Of a DNA stretch of 45,270 nt, positions 1-7,484 are shown piece after piece. Origin of the DNA: Methanococcoides sp. GTDB taxonomy: Archaea > Halobacteriota > Methanosarcinia > Methanosarcinales > Methanosarcinaceae. Where the stretch lies: the NCBI GenBank assembly GCA_021108275.1, contig JAIORD010000012.1, positions 1-45,270 on the forward strand, read 5' to 3'. Numbering within the stretch: position 1 is the stretch's first letter; each line of letters begins with the position of its first letter. The notes under the pieces are model-generated. The model saw only the letters and a list, made by a program, of their open reading frames with translations. It did no database searches and was not told where the DNA came from. Made by a program: the position numbers and the translations under genes.

Positions 1-75
1 CCCCTTTGAAAAGTCCCCCTTTGAAAAGTCCCCCTTTGAAAAGTCCCCCTTTGAAGAGTCCCCCTTTGGGAGTGA
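1..75. repeat. 15-bp tandem repeat coding for KGDFS pentapeptides
   Basis: Five head-to-tail 15-base units with consensus CCCCTTTGAAAAGTC occupy 1-75. Units 1-3 are identical, unit 4 has one change and unit 5 has diverged at its end. The period is a multiple of three and lies in frame with the minus-strand DUF2953-like gene, giving K-G-D-(F/S)-S repeats. The array may continue beyond the window edge. Copy number probably varies by slippage. Confidence 0.9.
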
Positions 76-288
76 TTCCTCTTTTAAACTTGTGTCGTTG
101 GTAACAGGAACCTCTTTTTCATCAGGTTTGCCAGAAAAACTGTAAGACAGGAACATCCACTTCAAACTGACATTGCTTCGGACCCCAGAAAGACCACCAT
201 TAACATCAAATGCTACAGCTATAGGTGCCAGCAGGATCAGTGCCAACAAGAAGATAATGATCAGAGCTATTACGTAAAGGAAGAACAT
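1..288 (-). CDS. DUF2953-like membrane protein, 3' part cut by window edge
   Basis: This is the N-terminal part of a minus-strand gene that runs off the left edge. The translation begins MFFLYVIALIIIFLLA, a single hydrophobic segment (about residues 2-25). It continues with VAFDVNGGLSG and SNVSLKWMFLSYSF, which resemble the start of DUF2953 proteins. The family commonly sits beside a GerW/YtfJ gene, as it does here. From about residue 70 it becomes a charged pentapeptide repeat, KGDFS, encoded by 15-bp tandem repeats. The ATG at 288 is used; an in-frame TTG at 297 lies closer to an AAGTGAT Shine-Dalgarno-like stretch and is an alternative. It follows the upstream GerW gene by about 40 bases, so the two are probably one transcript. 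Function is unknown. Confidence 0.65.
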   Translation of the reverse strand, partial: MFFLYVIALIIIFLLALILLAPIAVAFDVNGGLSGVRSNVSLKWMFLSYSFSGKPDEKEVPVTNDTSLKEESLPKGDSSKGDFSKGDFSKGDFSKG

Positions 289-329
289 CAGTTCCAAACT
301 ATCACTTGCCGATAAAAGAAAAAGGAAGT

Positions 330-722
330 TTATTCAGCATCCTCAGATGCATCCTTATTTTTATCGTCCTTTTTCATTTTGCCTTTTACAGACCTTATCT
401 TTTCGTAAACTCCAGGAACTGCATCGAGGAGTTTGCCAAGATCACTATTTCCAGCAAGGGTCATCAGCCTTACTCCTTCATCGGAGATCACGAGAAAAGC
501 AACTGGTTCGATCTTGGCACCGCCTCCACCGCCACCTCCAAAACCGGATTCAACGCCATTTTTGGAGCCTTCACCCCCACCGCTTCCAAACCCAAAGGAA
601 ACCTTGGTGATAGAAAGGATCGTTTTATCCCCGGCAATGACCGGTTCACCAACAACTGTCTTAGCACTTACCAGGCGTTCAAGTTCACTGGTAACCTCTT
701 TCATAACATCTTCAAGACCCAT
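330..722 (-). CDS. GerW/YtfJ family protein
   Basis: The 130-residue product matches the GerW (YtfJ) family: an N-terminal helix (MGLEDVMKEVTSELERL), a motif around VVGEPVIAGDKTILSI, a glycine-rich stretch (about residues 45-72) and the segment KIEPVAFLVISDEGVRLM. The C-terminus is lysine- and acid-rich. Family members occur in spore-formers, where GerW affects germination, and widely in methanogens, where no role is established. It has no signal peptide. It is followed on the same strand by the DUF2953-like gene, a common pairing. The family call is firm; the function in archaea is unknown. Confidence 0.85.
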   Translation of the reverse strand: MGLEDVMKEVTSELERLVSAKTVVGEPVIAGDKTILSITKVSFGFGSGGGEGSKNGVESGFGGGGGGGAKIEPVAFLVISDEGVRLMTLAGNSDLGKLLDAVPGVYEKIRSVKGKMKKDDKNKDASEDAE

Positions 723-844
723 AAATAAACCCCCATATTAGTTCTGAGACCGTACATATTCAAATGAAAGATAACTATGAATATCTATGTTGATGAACAG
801 TTAAAAAATTAGCCCCATGAGAAGGGAATAGAACAGAACCGAAG

Positions 845-3025
845 TTACTGCTCTTCGTTATCCACAAAGAAGTTCATGAGCGAATACTTCACTTTTTCAG
901 GATCAACATCCACGAACTCCACCCTCTCTGCCGGCGGGAACACTTCAAATACCGAGAACTTACCGAACCTCTTCTTTGAATCCGTGAGGAACCTGCCATC
1001 GAGAAGTATGCGAGCACCATAGTCTGTCGGGGAGCGTACCACACGCCCCATGGCCTGTCTGATCTTACGGATCGTTGGGACCTGGATCGCAAACTCCCAG
1101 CCTGCACCATAGCCGAAGACATGGTCATACGCAGACTCCACTGCATTCATCCTGTCATTGAGTGCAGGATAGCCAACCCCTACAATTATAACTGTGCGCC
1201 CACGTCCATCCCTATAATCAATTCCTTCGCTCAATGTACCCCAAAGATATGAGAGCAACACTGCTTTACCGTTGTCCTCTCCTATTGCGAAGAACTCTTC
1301 CCGCACATCCTGTGACGATACGCCTACCTCATCAAGGAATACCGGCACATTGACAAGAGGTTCGATCTTTGAATAATATCGCTTGGCCTCAAATGCACTC
1401 TGGAAAAAGAGAATGACATTACCCTTTGAATGTTCTATAGAATCCAGAAGCACCTGTTCCAGAAGTTCAGTTACATGTCGGTCATCACGATTCTTGGCAA
1501 AGAGCGGAGGGATCGAAACTGCGATGGAAAGCCTTTTTTCTTCAGGGAAGGAGGTCCCGTAGGACATCTCACACGTATCCCTCGTGATACCCAGGGTCTT
1601 CTTCACCATATCGAAAGGATGAAGCGTTGCTGACATGAGGATCACCGAGAATAGAGAATTGAAAAGCGGTTCGGTCACGTTCTTCGGGATACATGTGAAA
1701 AGCTCGACGCGGCCGTATATATCATCGTTCATATCTCTGCGGACGTTCAAAATTGGATAGTAGTTCAGATTGTGGGATAGTTCGATATAAACTGAAATGA
1801 AATCCGCAACAGACCTGATATGTGAACGTTTCATGACACTGCTCAGGCCTTTTTTGTATTGGTCCCGATATGTCTCGTCCAGTTTGGCACCAAGCGCACT
1901 TGCTTCTGAAAGTAATATCTGTATATCGCCCTTCTCACCAAAATCTCCCTTGGCCTGACGGAGGAACTTACCACGAACAATGTCATTGCGTTCATAAGGA
2001 TCGCTTATGCGCATATCATACCAGTTCTTTCTGACACGTTCACGTTCACCGAACTTGAACCTTGAATTGTAGGTATCCGAGATCACATCAAGGAAGATCT
2101 TGAAAATATCGTTTATATTGTTATCTGCCAGAAGGTCACTGTTAGCTTCGAGTTCGGCCATTGCTTTTTCAATTGAATGTTCGGTAAGGGATAAAGAGGA
2201 ATGTGACCTTGCGGCGGATTCGAGATTATGGGCCTCATCGAAAATCACAATGGTCTCTTGGGGCTCCTTTTCGATCCAGCCCAGCACCGTTGAGAAAATA
2301 TCCGGATTCAGAACATGATGGTAATTGCATATCAGCAGATCTGCGTGCTTTAACTCCCTTTTCACCAGCTCATACCCGCACATGCCATCCTTGATAGCAT
2401 GGTCATTGATCTCCTCAGGGGAGCGTACTTCTTTGTAAAGCCAGCCTCTGAACTTTTCACTATCTGAGCGCAGAACCTCATAAAGATCATTGCACGAGCG
2501 GTCACGAAGGGCTCTTGCTTTTTCTTCCACAGCATCGATCTCTTTTGACAATTCATCCCTGAGTGTCACGAAGGCCGGGTCGTGGGACTTTTTGTAACTG
2601 TCCCGTGCAGAGTTAAGTTCCTGCCTTTTAAGATAAATCTCTCGCTCCGCCTCCATCAGCTCAAAGGTGTTCTCCCTTTTGACAGAACATTCCTCATAAT
2701 CAGCTTCCTGGGGGCACATTGCGGTCTTGCCTTTTATGACCGCGACCTTGACATCCTGAACCTTTTTTATGTCACGTGCCTCATTAATGAACTGTACCAT
2801 TTGCTGATGTACATTGGTAGCGATAATGACGGTCTTGCCTAGCATTTTACCAACATGAAGTGCCGGAACAAGTGCACTAAGTGTTTTACCAGTTCCACAG
2901 GCCCCTTCGAACAGCACTAACTGTTGTTGCATAAGGGCACTGTGGATACGGTCCATTGCTTCCTGTTGATTAGGATAACATGAATTTTGCGTAAAATATT
3001 TCATGAATGCAGGCTTGTCGCTCAT
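845..3025 (-). CDS. XPD/Rad3 (DinG)-like ATP-dependent DNA helicase
   Basis: A 726-residue superfamily 2 helicase. Visible motifs are Walker A GACGTGKT (about 41-48), motif II DEAH (about 263-266) and motif VI QAMGRVVRSPTDYG near the C-terminus. Between Walker A and the DEAH box lie cysteines at about 104, 113, 178 and 216 (MCPQ, EECS, SCND, MCGYE), consistent with the [4Fe-4S] cluster of XPD/FancJ/DinG helicases. The spacing is unusually wide because a charged, probably coiled-coil segment is inserted between them. Such enzymes unwind DNA 5'-3' in repair. The pilin-like gene lies upstream on the same strand with a 45-base gap. A short oligo-U stretch follows the stop. The exact repair role in this lineage is inferred. 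Confidence 0.85.
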   Translation of the reverse strand: MSDKPAFMKYFTQNSCYPNQQEAMDRIHSALMQQQLVLFEGACGTGKTLSALVPALHVGKMLGKTVIIATNVHQQMVQFINEARDIKKVQDVKVAVIKGKTAMCPQEADYEECSVKRENTFELMEAEREIYLKRQELNSARDSYKKSHDPAFVTLRDELSKEIDAVEEKARALRDRSCNDLYEVLRSDSEKFRGWLYKEVRSPEEINDHAIKDGMCGYELVKRELKHADLLICNYHHVLNPDIFSTVLGWIEKEPQETIVIFDEAHNLESAARSHSSLSLTEHSIEKAMAELEANSDLLADNNINDIFKIFLDVISDTYNSRFKFGERERVRKNWYDMRISDPYERNDIVRGKFLRQAKGDFGEKGDIQILLSEASALGAKLDETYRDQYKKGLSSVMKRSHIRSVADFISVYIELSHNLNYYPILNVRRDMNDDIYGRVELFTCIPKNVTEPLFNSLFSVILMSATLHPFDMVKKTLGITRDTCEMSYGTSFPEEKRLSIAVSIPPLFAKNRDDRHVTELLEQVLLDSIEHSKGNVILFFQSAFEAKRYYSKIEPLVNVPVFLDEVGVSSQDVREEFFAIGEDNGKAVLLSYLWGTLSEGIDYRDGRGRTVIIVGVGYPALNDRMNAVESAYDHVFGYGAGWEFAIQVPTIRKIRQAMGRVVRSPTDYGARILLDGRFLTDSKKRFGKFSVFEVFPPAERVEFVDVDPEKVKYSLMNFFVDNEEQ

Positions 3026-3070
3026 CGCGTCCCCTATGATGTTACCATACTTTAATAGTATTGATACAAA

Positions 3071-3697
3071 TTATTCGAAAGGTCTCACATTCACAACATC
3101 TTCACAGATCACACGATCTGTCAAACTATCAAATATTTTTACAGTCACAATTCGCCCTTCCTTGAAACCGTAATTGTTAGAAGTATCGAAATAGCCATCT
3201 ACACTGACATGAACAGTGGAAGCATCTGTACCATTTATACTGTCATCCCCATTCAACACCAGAATCTCCCCTACCGACCACAGACCATCATCTATACAGG
3301 GATTATTGCTAATATATGTAAAGAACGAACCTTCCGGAGTAAGGTCAAAATATTTCGCAGTAAGTTGCCCATATACCTTGAAACCACCATTCCCGACCTG
3401 ACCGACATAACTGCTACCCTCACCACTGAGAACCACAAAGGTAGAATCAAGATCAAGAGAGTCACCACCCTTGTGTTCAAGTATAACGAAATTCTCTTTA
3501 TACTTCACTGCATTCGGAACCCCACCCACAGCATCGTTCACTTCGATCATCGCCACAGGAGTGGACGAAGAGAGAATAGAACCGGTGCTTACAACAGTTG
3601 TTGCCACTGCGCCTGCAAGGAGAACTGTCAAGATCACCAACAGAACTGCTCCAATTACAGGTGCTACTGCATTATTATTTTTTATGATCGCCACCAC
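3071..3697 (-). CDS. Archaeal type IV pilin-like protein
   Basis: The N-terminus carries the class III signal of archaeal type IV pilins: a short basic leader (AIIKNNN) followed by AVAPVIGAVLLVILTVLLAGAV, the hydrophobic assembly helix. Prepilin peptidase processing is expected just before this helix. The remaining roughly 170 residues are a soluble beta-rich domain with few lysines and many Gly, Asp and Ser. The reading frame is open to a TTG at 3709. A GTG at 3697 sits directly after GGTGGATCC, which resembles the Shine-Dalgarno consensus, so 3697 (or the next GTG, 3694) is preferred. It is a pilin-family subunit rather than an archaellin judging by the N-terminal motif. It could build adhesion pili. 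Confidence 0.8.
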   Translation of the reverse strand: MVAIIKNNNAVAPVIGAVLLVILTVLLAGAVATTVVSTGSILSSSTPVAMIEVNDAVGGVPNAVKYKENFVILEHKGGDSLDLDSTFVVLSGEGSSYVGQVGNGGFKVYGQLTAKYFDLTPEGSFFTYISNNPCIDDGLWSVGEILVLNGDDSINGTDASTVHVSVDGYFDTSNNYGFKEGRIVTVKIFDSLTDRVICEDVVNVRPFE

Positions 3698-3709
3698 AGG
3701 ATCCACCAA

Positions 3710-4002
3710 ACATCAGACATCTTGAATATATTAAATGGTTTCGTCAAAAAATAATATTGCAATAATAATTTGTCTGCAGGCACCTTATTTGAATGAACCA
3801 TTATATGGAGACTGTTTTCACATGATCCCAAACACAGATGCATAGCAGAGAACAAATATAAATTACAGAAAGAAGCGCAATTGTTCAAAAAATAGAAACT
3901 TTTTTTGGATAATCGATACCTTTTTATCTAACTTATTTAATGGGTATATTGCAAATTTTGCACTCATATAATTAGATCCAAATTTAATAGGAGAAATGAA
4001 TA
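3710..4002. other. Divergent intergenic region, pilin-like gene / ferredoxin
   Basis: About 290 bases with no credible gene. It should hold two divergent promoters. Facing the pilin-like gene, an AT-rich TTTAATATA stretch lies near 3727-3737. Facing the ferredoxin, TATA-like stretches lie at 3921-3940. The ferredoxin Shine-Dalgarno AGGAGA is at 3989-3994. Promoter placement is by eye. Confidence 0.4.
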
Positions 4003-4179
4003 ATGGTAGCAGTAATTAACAGAGACGAATGTGTAGGATGCGGAACATGTGTAGACGATTGCCCATCTGAAGCGATCAAAATGGACGGAGAGAACATCGC
4101 TGTAGTAAGCGCTGACGACTGTATTGACTGTGGTGCATGTGTGGACAGCTGTCCAACAGACGCTATCACAATGGAATAA
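4003..4179 (+). CDS. 2[4Fe-4S] ferredoxin
   Basis: A 58-residue bacterial-type ferredoxin. It has two classical clusters of cysteines, [12 protein letters not shown] (residues 10-21) and [12 protein letters not shown] (40-51), each CxxCxxCxxxCP and each binding a [4Fe-4S] centre. The whole protein is the tandem cluster fold, with no extension. It is a soluble low-potential electron carrier; methanogens use such ferredoxins with CO dehydrogenase, formylmethanofuran dehydrogenase and Rnf-type complexes. An AGGAGA Shine-Dalgarno eight bases before the ATG fixes the start; a nearby ATG at 3996 is out of frame. It appears monocistronic, with its own terminator hairpin overlapping the stop codon. 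Confidence 0.95.
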   Translation: MVAVINRDECVGCGTCVDDCPSEAIKMDGENIAVVSADDCIDCGACVDSCPTDAITME

Positions 4180-4194
4180 GCTTACTTATTCCAT
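4171..4194 (+). terminator. Hairpin terminator overlapping ferredoxin stop
   Basis: A perfect 10-bp inverted repeat, ATGGAATAAG / CTTATTCCAT, with a four-base loop. It is followed by a T-rich tract (ACTATTTTTATTTTTC). The left arm contains the last two codons and stop of the ferredoxin gene, so the structure may also stabilise the short mRNA. Confidence 0.7.
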
Positions 4195-4318
4195 ACTATT
4201 TTTATTTTTCATATTGACCATTTCCTTTGACATCAGCATAAAGACATAGCCATGCTTCGATCTTCCACAGAGTGCCAATAGGTTTAAACCATTGACAACA
4301 TTATGATGAAAGATCACC

Positions 4319-5023
4319 ATGCTAATCGTATTATCAGTAGGCGGGTCCATACTCGCAAAAGATCTTGACCCAAAGCATTTTTCCGCATATGCTTCAGCAT
4401 TGAAAGAACTGGCAAATAAACATCAGATCGTGGTAGTGACTGGTGGCGGTGTTGCTGCAAGGAACTATATTGATGTTGCCCGAGGTGTGGGAGCCAATGA
4501 AGTTGTATGTGATTTCATTGGAATAGACATCACGCGCTTAAATGCACAACTTCTTATCGCTGCACTTGGAAACACTGCATATCCAGAACCACCGACCACA
4601 TATAAGGAAGCAGAATCTGCCCTTACATCAGGGAAGATCGTTGTGATGGGAGGAGTGATACCCGGTCAGACCACTGATGCTGTATCAGCCATCCTTGCAG
4701 AATACCTGAACGCAGATATGATGGTAATTGCAACATCTGTTGACGGAGTCTATTCAAGTGACCCCAGAGAAGACCCCGAAGCCAAGAAATTTGATGTGAT
4801 GACTGCAAAGGAACTTGTCGGCATTGTGATCTCAACAGAGATGAAAGCAGGCTCCAAGTCCCCTGTAGACCCTCTTGCTTCAAAGATCATCGAACGCTGT
4901 AATATCGACACCATCATCATGGATGGGACAGACCCACAAGACGTTCTTGAGGTCGTGCTTCAGGAAGCTGTCAAAACCGAAAAAGTAACAGGCGTCCGTC
5001 TTGGAACACGTATAATTGGATAA
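4319..5023 (+). CDS. pyrH: UMP kinase, archaeal type
   Basis: A 234-residue amino-acid-kinase-fold enzyme that phosphorylates UMP to UDP in pyrimidine synthesis. The N-terminal MLIVLSVGGSILA holds the phosphate-binding GG loop. VVVTGGGVAARNYI (about 40-53), DFIGIDITRLNA and VDGVYSSDPREDPEAKKF are typical of the family. Its length matches archaeal PyrH, which is shorter at the N-terminus than the bacterial enzyme. No strong Shine-Dalgarno precedes the ATG. It lies alone between the ferredoxin and the archaellum operon and is probably transcribed by itself. Confidence 0.93.
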   Translation: MLIVLSVGGSILAKDLDPKHFSAYASALKELANKHQIVVVTGGGVAARNYIDVARGVGANEVVCDFIGIDITRLNAQLLIAALGNTAYPEPPTTYKEAESALTSGKIVVMGGVIPGQTTDAVSAILAEYLNADMMVIATSVDGVYSSDPREDPEAKKFDVMTAKELVGIVISTEMKAGSKSPVDPLASKIIERCNIDTIIMDGTDPQDVLEVVLQEAVKTEKVTGVRLGTRIIG

Positions 5024-5116
5024 AAGGAGAAATACATTCTTATTAACTTAAATATTTTTTATAGAATATACAAGCTCAAAATATGGTTTATGAGTTGGTA
5101 TTTTTTTGGAAATATA

Positions 5117-5155
5117 TTTATATAATAGAATGATACAATGTATATTATATATATG
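5117..5155 (+). promoter_or_regulatory. Likely archaellum operon promoter
   Basis: TTTATATAA at 5117-5125 closely matches the archaeal TATA-box consensus and is preceded by a purine-rich GGAAAT stretch that could be the TFB recognition element. A second AT-rich block, TATATTATATATATG, is at 5141-5155. The first codon of arlCE is at 5198, leaving an untranslated leader of roughly 45-50 bases if the first box is used. There is no other gene between pyrH and arlCE. Confidence 0.5.
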
Positions 5156-5197
5156 CATAATTAATATACAATCATAATTACAACAGTCCGTGAAAAA

Positions 5198-6493
5198 ATG
5201 GCGGGATTAAATAATACTCTGAAGAAGCTCACCAACGGAATTCTTCGAAAAAAAGGTAGCAGCGAAATTGAAGGGTCACCTTTTGGAGCACAAGCTTCTC
5301 CATTTGGTTCACCTGGCTCCCCTTTTGCAGCAAACCCTCCTAATTTTGGTGATGCAAATAATTCTCCCGGTGGAGCACCATCGGGACCATCCTCAGCTCC
5401 GCCTTTCGGACCTCCGGGTATGAACGCGAACGAATCAGCATCACAAGCCCCGGCAGTTGATGACAAACGTGTGGATGAGAACGCGGACAAAATAAAGGCA
5501 CTCGAGAGTAAACTGTCAAAGATAGACGTGGCTATCTCATCTGTACAGAGAGAGAACCAGGATGTCAAGACAACTGTTGAGAAAATAGACCAGAGTGTAC
5601 TTGAACTATTATCATTGTACGAGATCGTTTCAAATCAGGTCAATCCATTCGTAGGCGATGAACAGAACAGTACTGCAAACATCGAGCGATTTGACAAAAC
5701 TGAAAAGAGGGTATCGGAAGTAGCTGATTTTACCTTGATGCTCAAAAACGAGATAGAGGCCCTTCACCAAAGCGTGAAAATGCCCGGAGTTTCTGTTGAG
5801 ACAGAAGCCAAGATGACGGACATCGAAACGAAGATGGATGTCTTTGCGGACGCGCTTATAGCATTACAGGAAAATATCAATGATATTTCAGTGAACCTCA
5901 GGGACTTTTCAGAAAGCTCCCACCAGATGGAAGCGAACATCGTTGATATGGCACAGACCACAACTATGTTTTCAGAAAGGATCGAAGAACTTGAGAAACT
6001 TGACCTTTCAGAGCTGGAAAATAAACTGGAAAAAGCATTTCTCGAAAGGGCACAGCAATCCTCAAACCCCAATCGATCTCAAAACACCGGATCTGATAAC
6101 TGGAACAATGGAAATGAGGGGAACTCTGAAAGGATCCCACTGGTCCGCTTGGAATCCATCAAAAAGAATCCAATGAGCGTAGTCATCCTGCTAAACTGGA
6201 TAGAGTTCCTGATGGAGCGGGTCGGCAGAAATAACCTCATGGACGCTCTTGATTATTACGTTGATATCGAATGGATAAGTGAAGAGGTCCGATTCGAGAT
6301 AATGGCCTATGCCAGAGGAATTGATTACTATGTGGAAAAACCCACATGGAGACTTTTACCGGAAGACCACACAAAATCACTTCTTTTCATCGAACGGCTT
6401 TGTGGGCGTAAGATAGACAGGACCATGCTCAGCATGACCGACAGAGAAATGGCAAAGGTGAAACACGGATTGGAGGAACTTTATGGGATTTGA
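5198..6493 (+). CDS. arlCE: Archaellum protein ArlC-ArlD/E fusion (FlaCE)
   Basis: A 431-residue cytoplasmic archaellum component. The order is: a basic amphipathic start (MAGLNNTLKKLTNGILRKKG), a Pro/Gly/Ser/Phe-rich linker with repeated SPFG units (about 24-80), an ArlC-like coiled coil ending in ELLSLYEIVSNQVNPFVG (about 90-150), a long coiled coil (150-290), and a C-terminal FlaD/E domain (about 312-420) with IPLVRLESIKKNPMSVVILL, NNLMDALDYYVDIEWIS and EVRFEIMAYARG. In euryarchaea ArlC/D/E form the ring that links the motor to chemotaxis through CheF. This fusion of C and D/E is found in several euryarchaeal groups. It starts the operon and overlaps arlF by 11 bases. Confidence 0.9.
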   Translation: MAGLNNTLKKLTNGILRKKGSSEIEGSPFGAQASPFGSPGSPFAANPPNFGDANNSPGGAPSGPSSAPPFGPPGMNANESASQAPAVDDKRVDENADKIKALESKLSKIDVAISSVQRENQDVKTTVEKIDQSVLELLSLYEIVSNQVNPFVGDEQNSTANIERFDKTEKRVSEVADFTLMLKNEIEALHQSVKMPGVSVETEAKMTDIETKMDVFADALIALQENINDISVNLRDFSESSHQMEANIVDMAQTTTMFSERIEELEKLDLSELENKLEKAFLERAQQSSNPNRSQNTGSDNWNNGNEGNSERIPLVRLESIKKNPMSVVILLNWIEFLMERVGRNNLMDALDYYVDIEWISEEVRFEIMAYARGIDYYVEKPTWRLLPEDHTKSLLFIERLCGRKIDRTMLSMTDREMAKVKHGLEELYGI

Positions 6494-6920
6494 GACTACG
6501 GTTGTCATCTCCATATTCTTCATATCTGCCCTTGTTCTTGGAACACACTCCTATGCTGTGATGAGCACTTCAAATGATATTGTTACTGATGCTGAAGACG
6601 TGAAATATAATATGCAATATCAGAAGCTTAACAGCGCAATTGAGATAGATTCAATGATATTGGACAATACGAACTCAACTTTGAATCTAAACATTATAAA
6701 CAATGGAAATATTGTACTTGATTCTGATGAAATGAGCATCCTCTTGGACGGAAGAGTGATCAGCTACACATATACCCCTAACAATAAAAAATGGTACCCA
6801 GATGAAACAAAGATATTTTCAGTAACAGATGACTCTGGAAACACAGAAAAAAGAGTGAAAGTTGTAACAGACATTGGTATAATTGCATATAGAACTGGTC
6901 TTCCGGACATATCCGCATAA
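6483..6920 (+). CDS. arlF: Archaellum stator protein ArlF (FlaF)
   Basis: A 145-residue protein with one N-terminal transmembrane segment (MGFETTVVISIFFISALVLG) followed by a soluble beta-sandwich-like domain, the arrangement of ArlF. The region LNLNIINNGNIVLDSDEMSILLDGR is characteristic of the ArlF/ArlG fold. ArlF forms pseudoperiplasmic filaments with ArlG and binds the S-layer, anchoring the motor. Its start overlaps the end of arlCE by 11 bases, so translation is probably coupled. Length and position in the operon agree with the call. Confidence 0.88.
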   Translation: MGFETTVVISIFFISALVLGTHSYAVMSTSNDIVTDAEDVKYNMQYQKLNSAIEIDSMILDNTNSTLNLNIINNGNIVLDSDEMSILLDGRVISYTYTPNNKKWYPDETKIFSVTDDSGNTEKRVKVVTDIGIIAYRTGLPDISA

Positions 6921-6969
6921 GTTAAAGACAAGTTATCTGATTTTTAATTCCCATCCTTAAGGTGTATAA

Positions 6970-7473
6970 ATGTCATTCAAAAAAAAGCTACACATTTGCA
7001 CTTTTGCTGATGATAGAAGAGCAGAAACTGCAATTACCCACATGATCTTTTTCATAACTGCGATACTCATAGCCATGACAGTTGTAGCGATAATGACATC
7101 CAATGTTCAATCCCTCACCAGTTCAAGTGCATCAAGCAGCAAGGTGCTGTCCGAACAACTAAAAACGGATATTACGATCATAAGTGATCCTGAACTCATA
7201 CCTTATGAAGCCACCACAAAGGAATACACTTTCTATGCCAAGAACACAGGAAGGACAGAACTCGATACTGAGTATATGGATATCCTCATCGATGGACTAT
7301 ATGTATATCCCGATGACCTCGATATTTCATTGTTCGACCAAGATGTGCTTTGGCGACCAGGGTATCTGCTGATGATCAATGTCACGGTCCCTGAAGAATT
7401 AAGTGATGGAGACCACAGATTGCTTATAGCCGCAGAGAACGGCAAGTCAGATTCAATGGATTTCAGGATATAA
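6970..7473 (+). CDS. arlG: Archaellum stator protein ArlG (FlaG)
   Basis: A 167-residue protein. After a short basic cytoplasmic stretch it has a transmembrane helix (about 24-46, HMIFFITAILIAMTVVAIM). A beta-rich external domain follows, containing KEYTFYAKNTGRTELDTEYMDILIDG, the typical ArlG core split here at its conserved turn. With ArlF it forms the stator complex that contacts the S-layer. It lies 49 bases after arlF and 11 bases before arlH. Sequence conservation outside the core is low, as usual for this family. Confidence 0.88.
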   Translation: MSFKKKLHICTFADDRRAETAITHMIFFITAILIAMTVVAIMTSNVQSLTSSSASSSKVLSEQLKTDITIISDPELIPYEATTKEYTFYAKNTGRTELDTEYMDILIDGLYVYPDDLDISLFDQDVLWRPGYLLMINVTVPEELSDGDHRLLIAAENGKSDSMDFRI

Positions 7474-7484
7474 GAGAGGGAAAA

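Noticed and set aside
1-75. Tandem repeats as a CRISPR array
   Set aside because: The 15-base units follow each other with no spacers and are in frame with a protein.
433-741. Plus-strand open frame opposite the GerW gene
   Set aside because: Proline runs here are the antisense of the GerW glycine-rich stretch; no independent evidence for a gene.
3071-3709. Pilin-like gene as the missing archaellin
   Set aside because: The N-terminal NNNAVAPVIGAVLLV motif is that of archaeal type IV pilins, and the gene is on the opposite strand from the archaellum operon.
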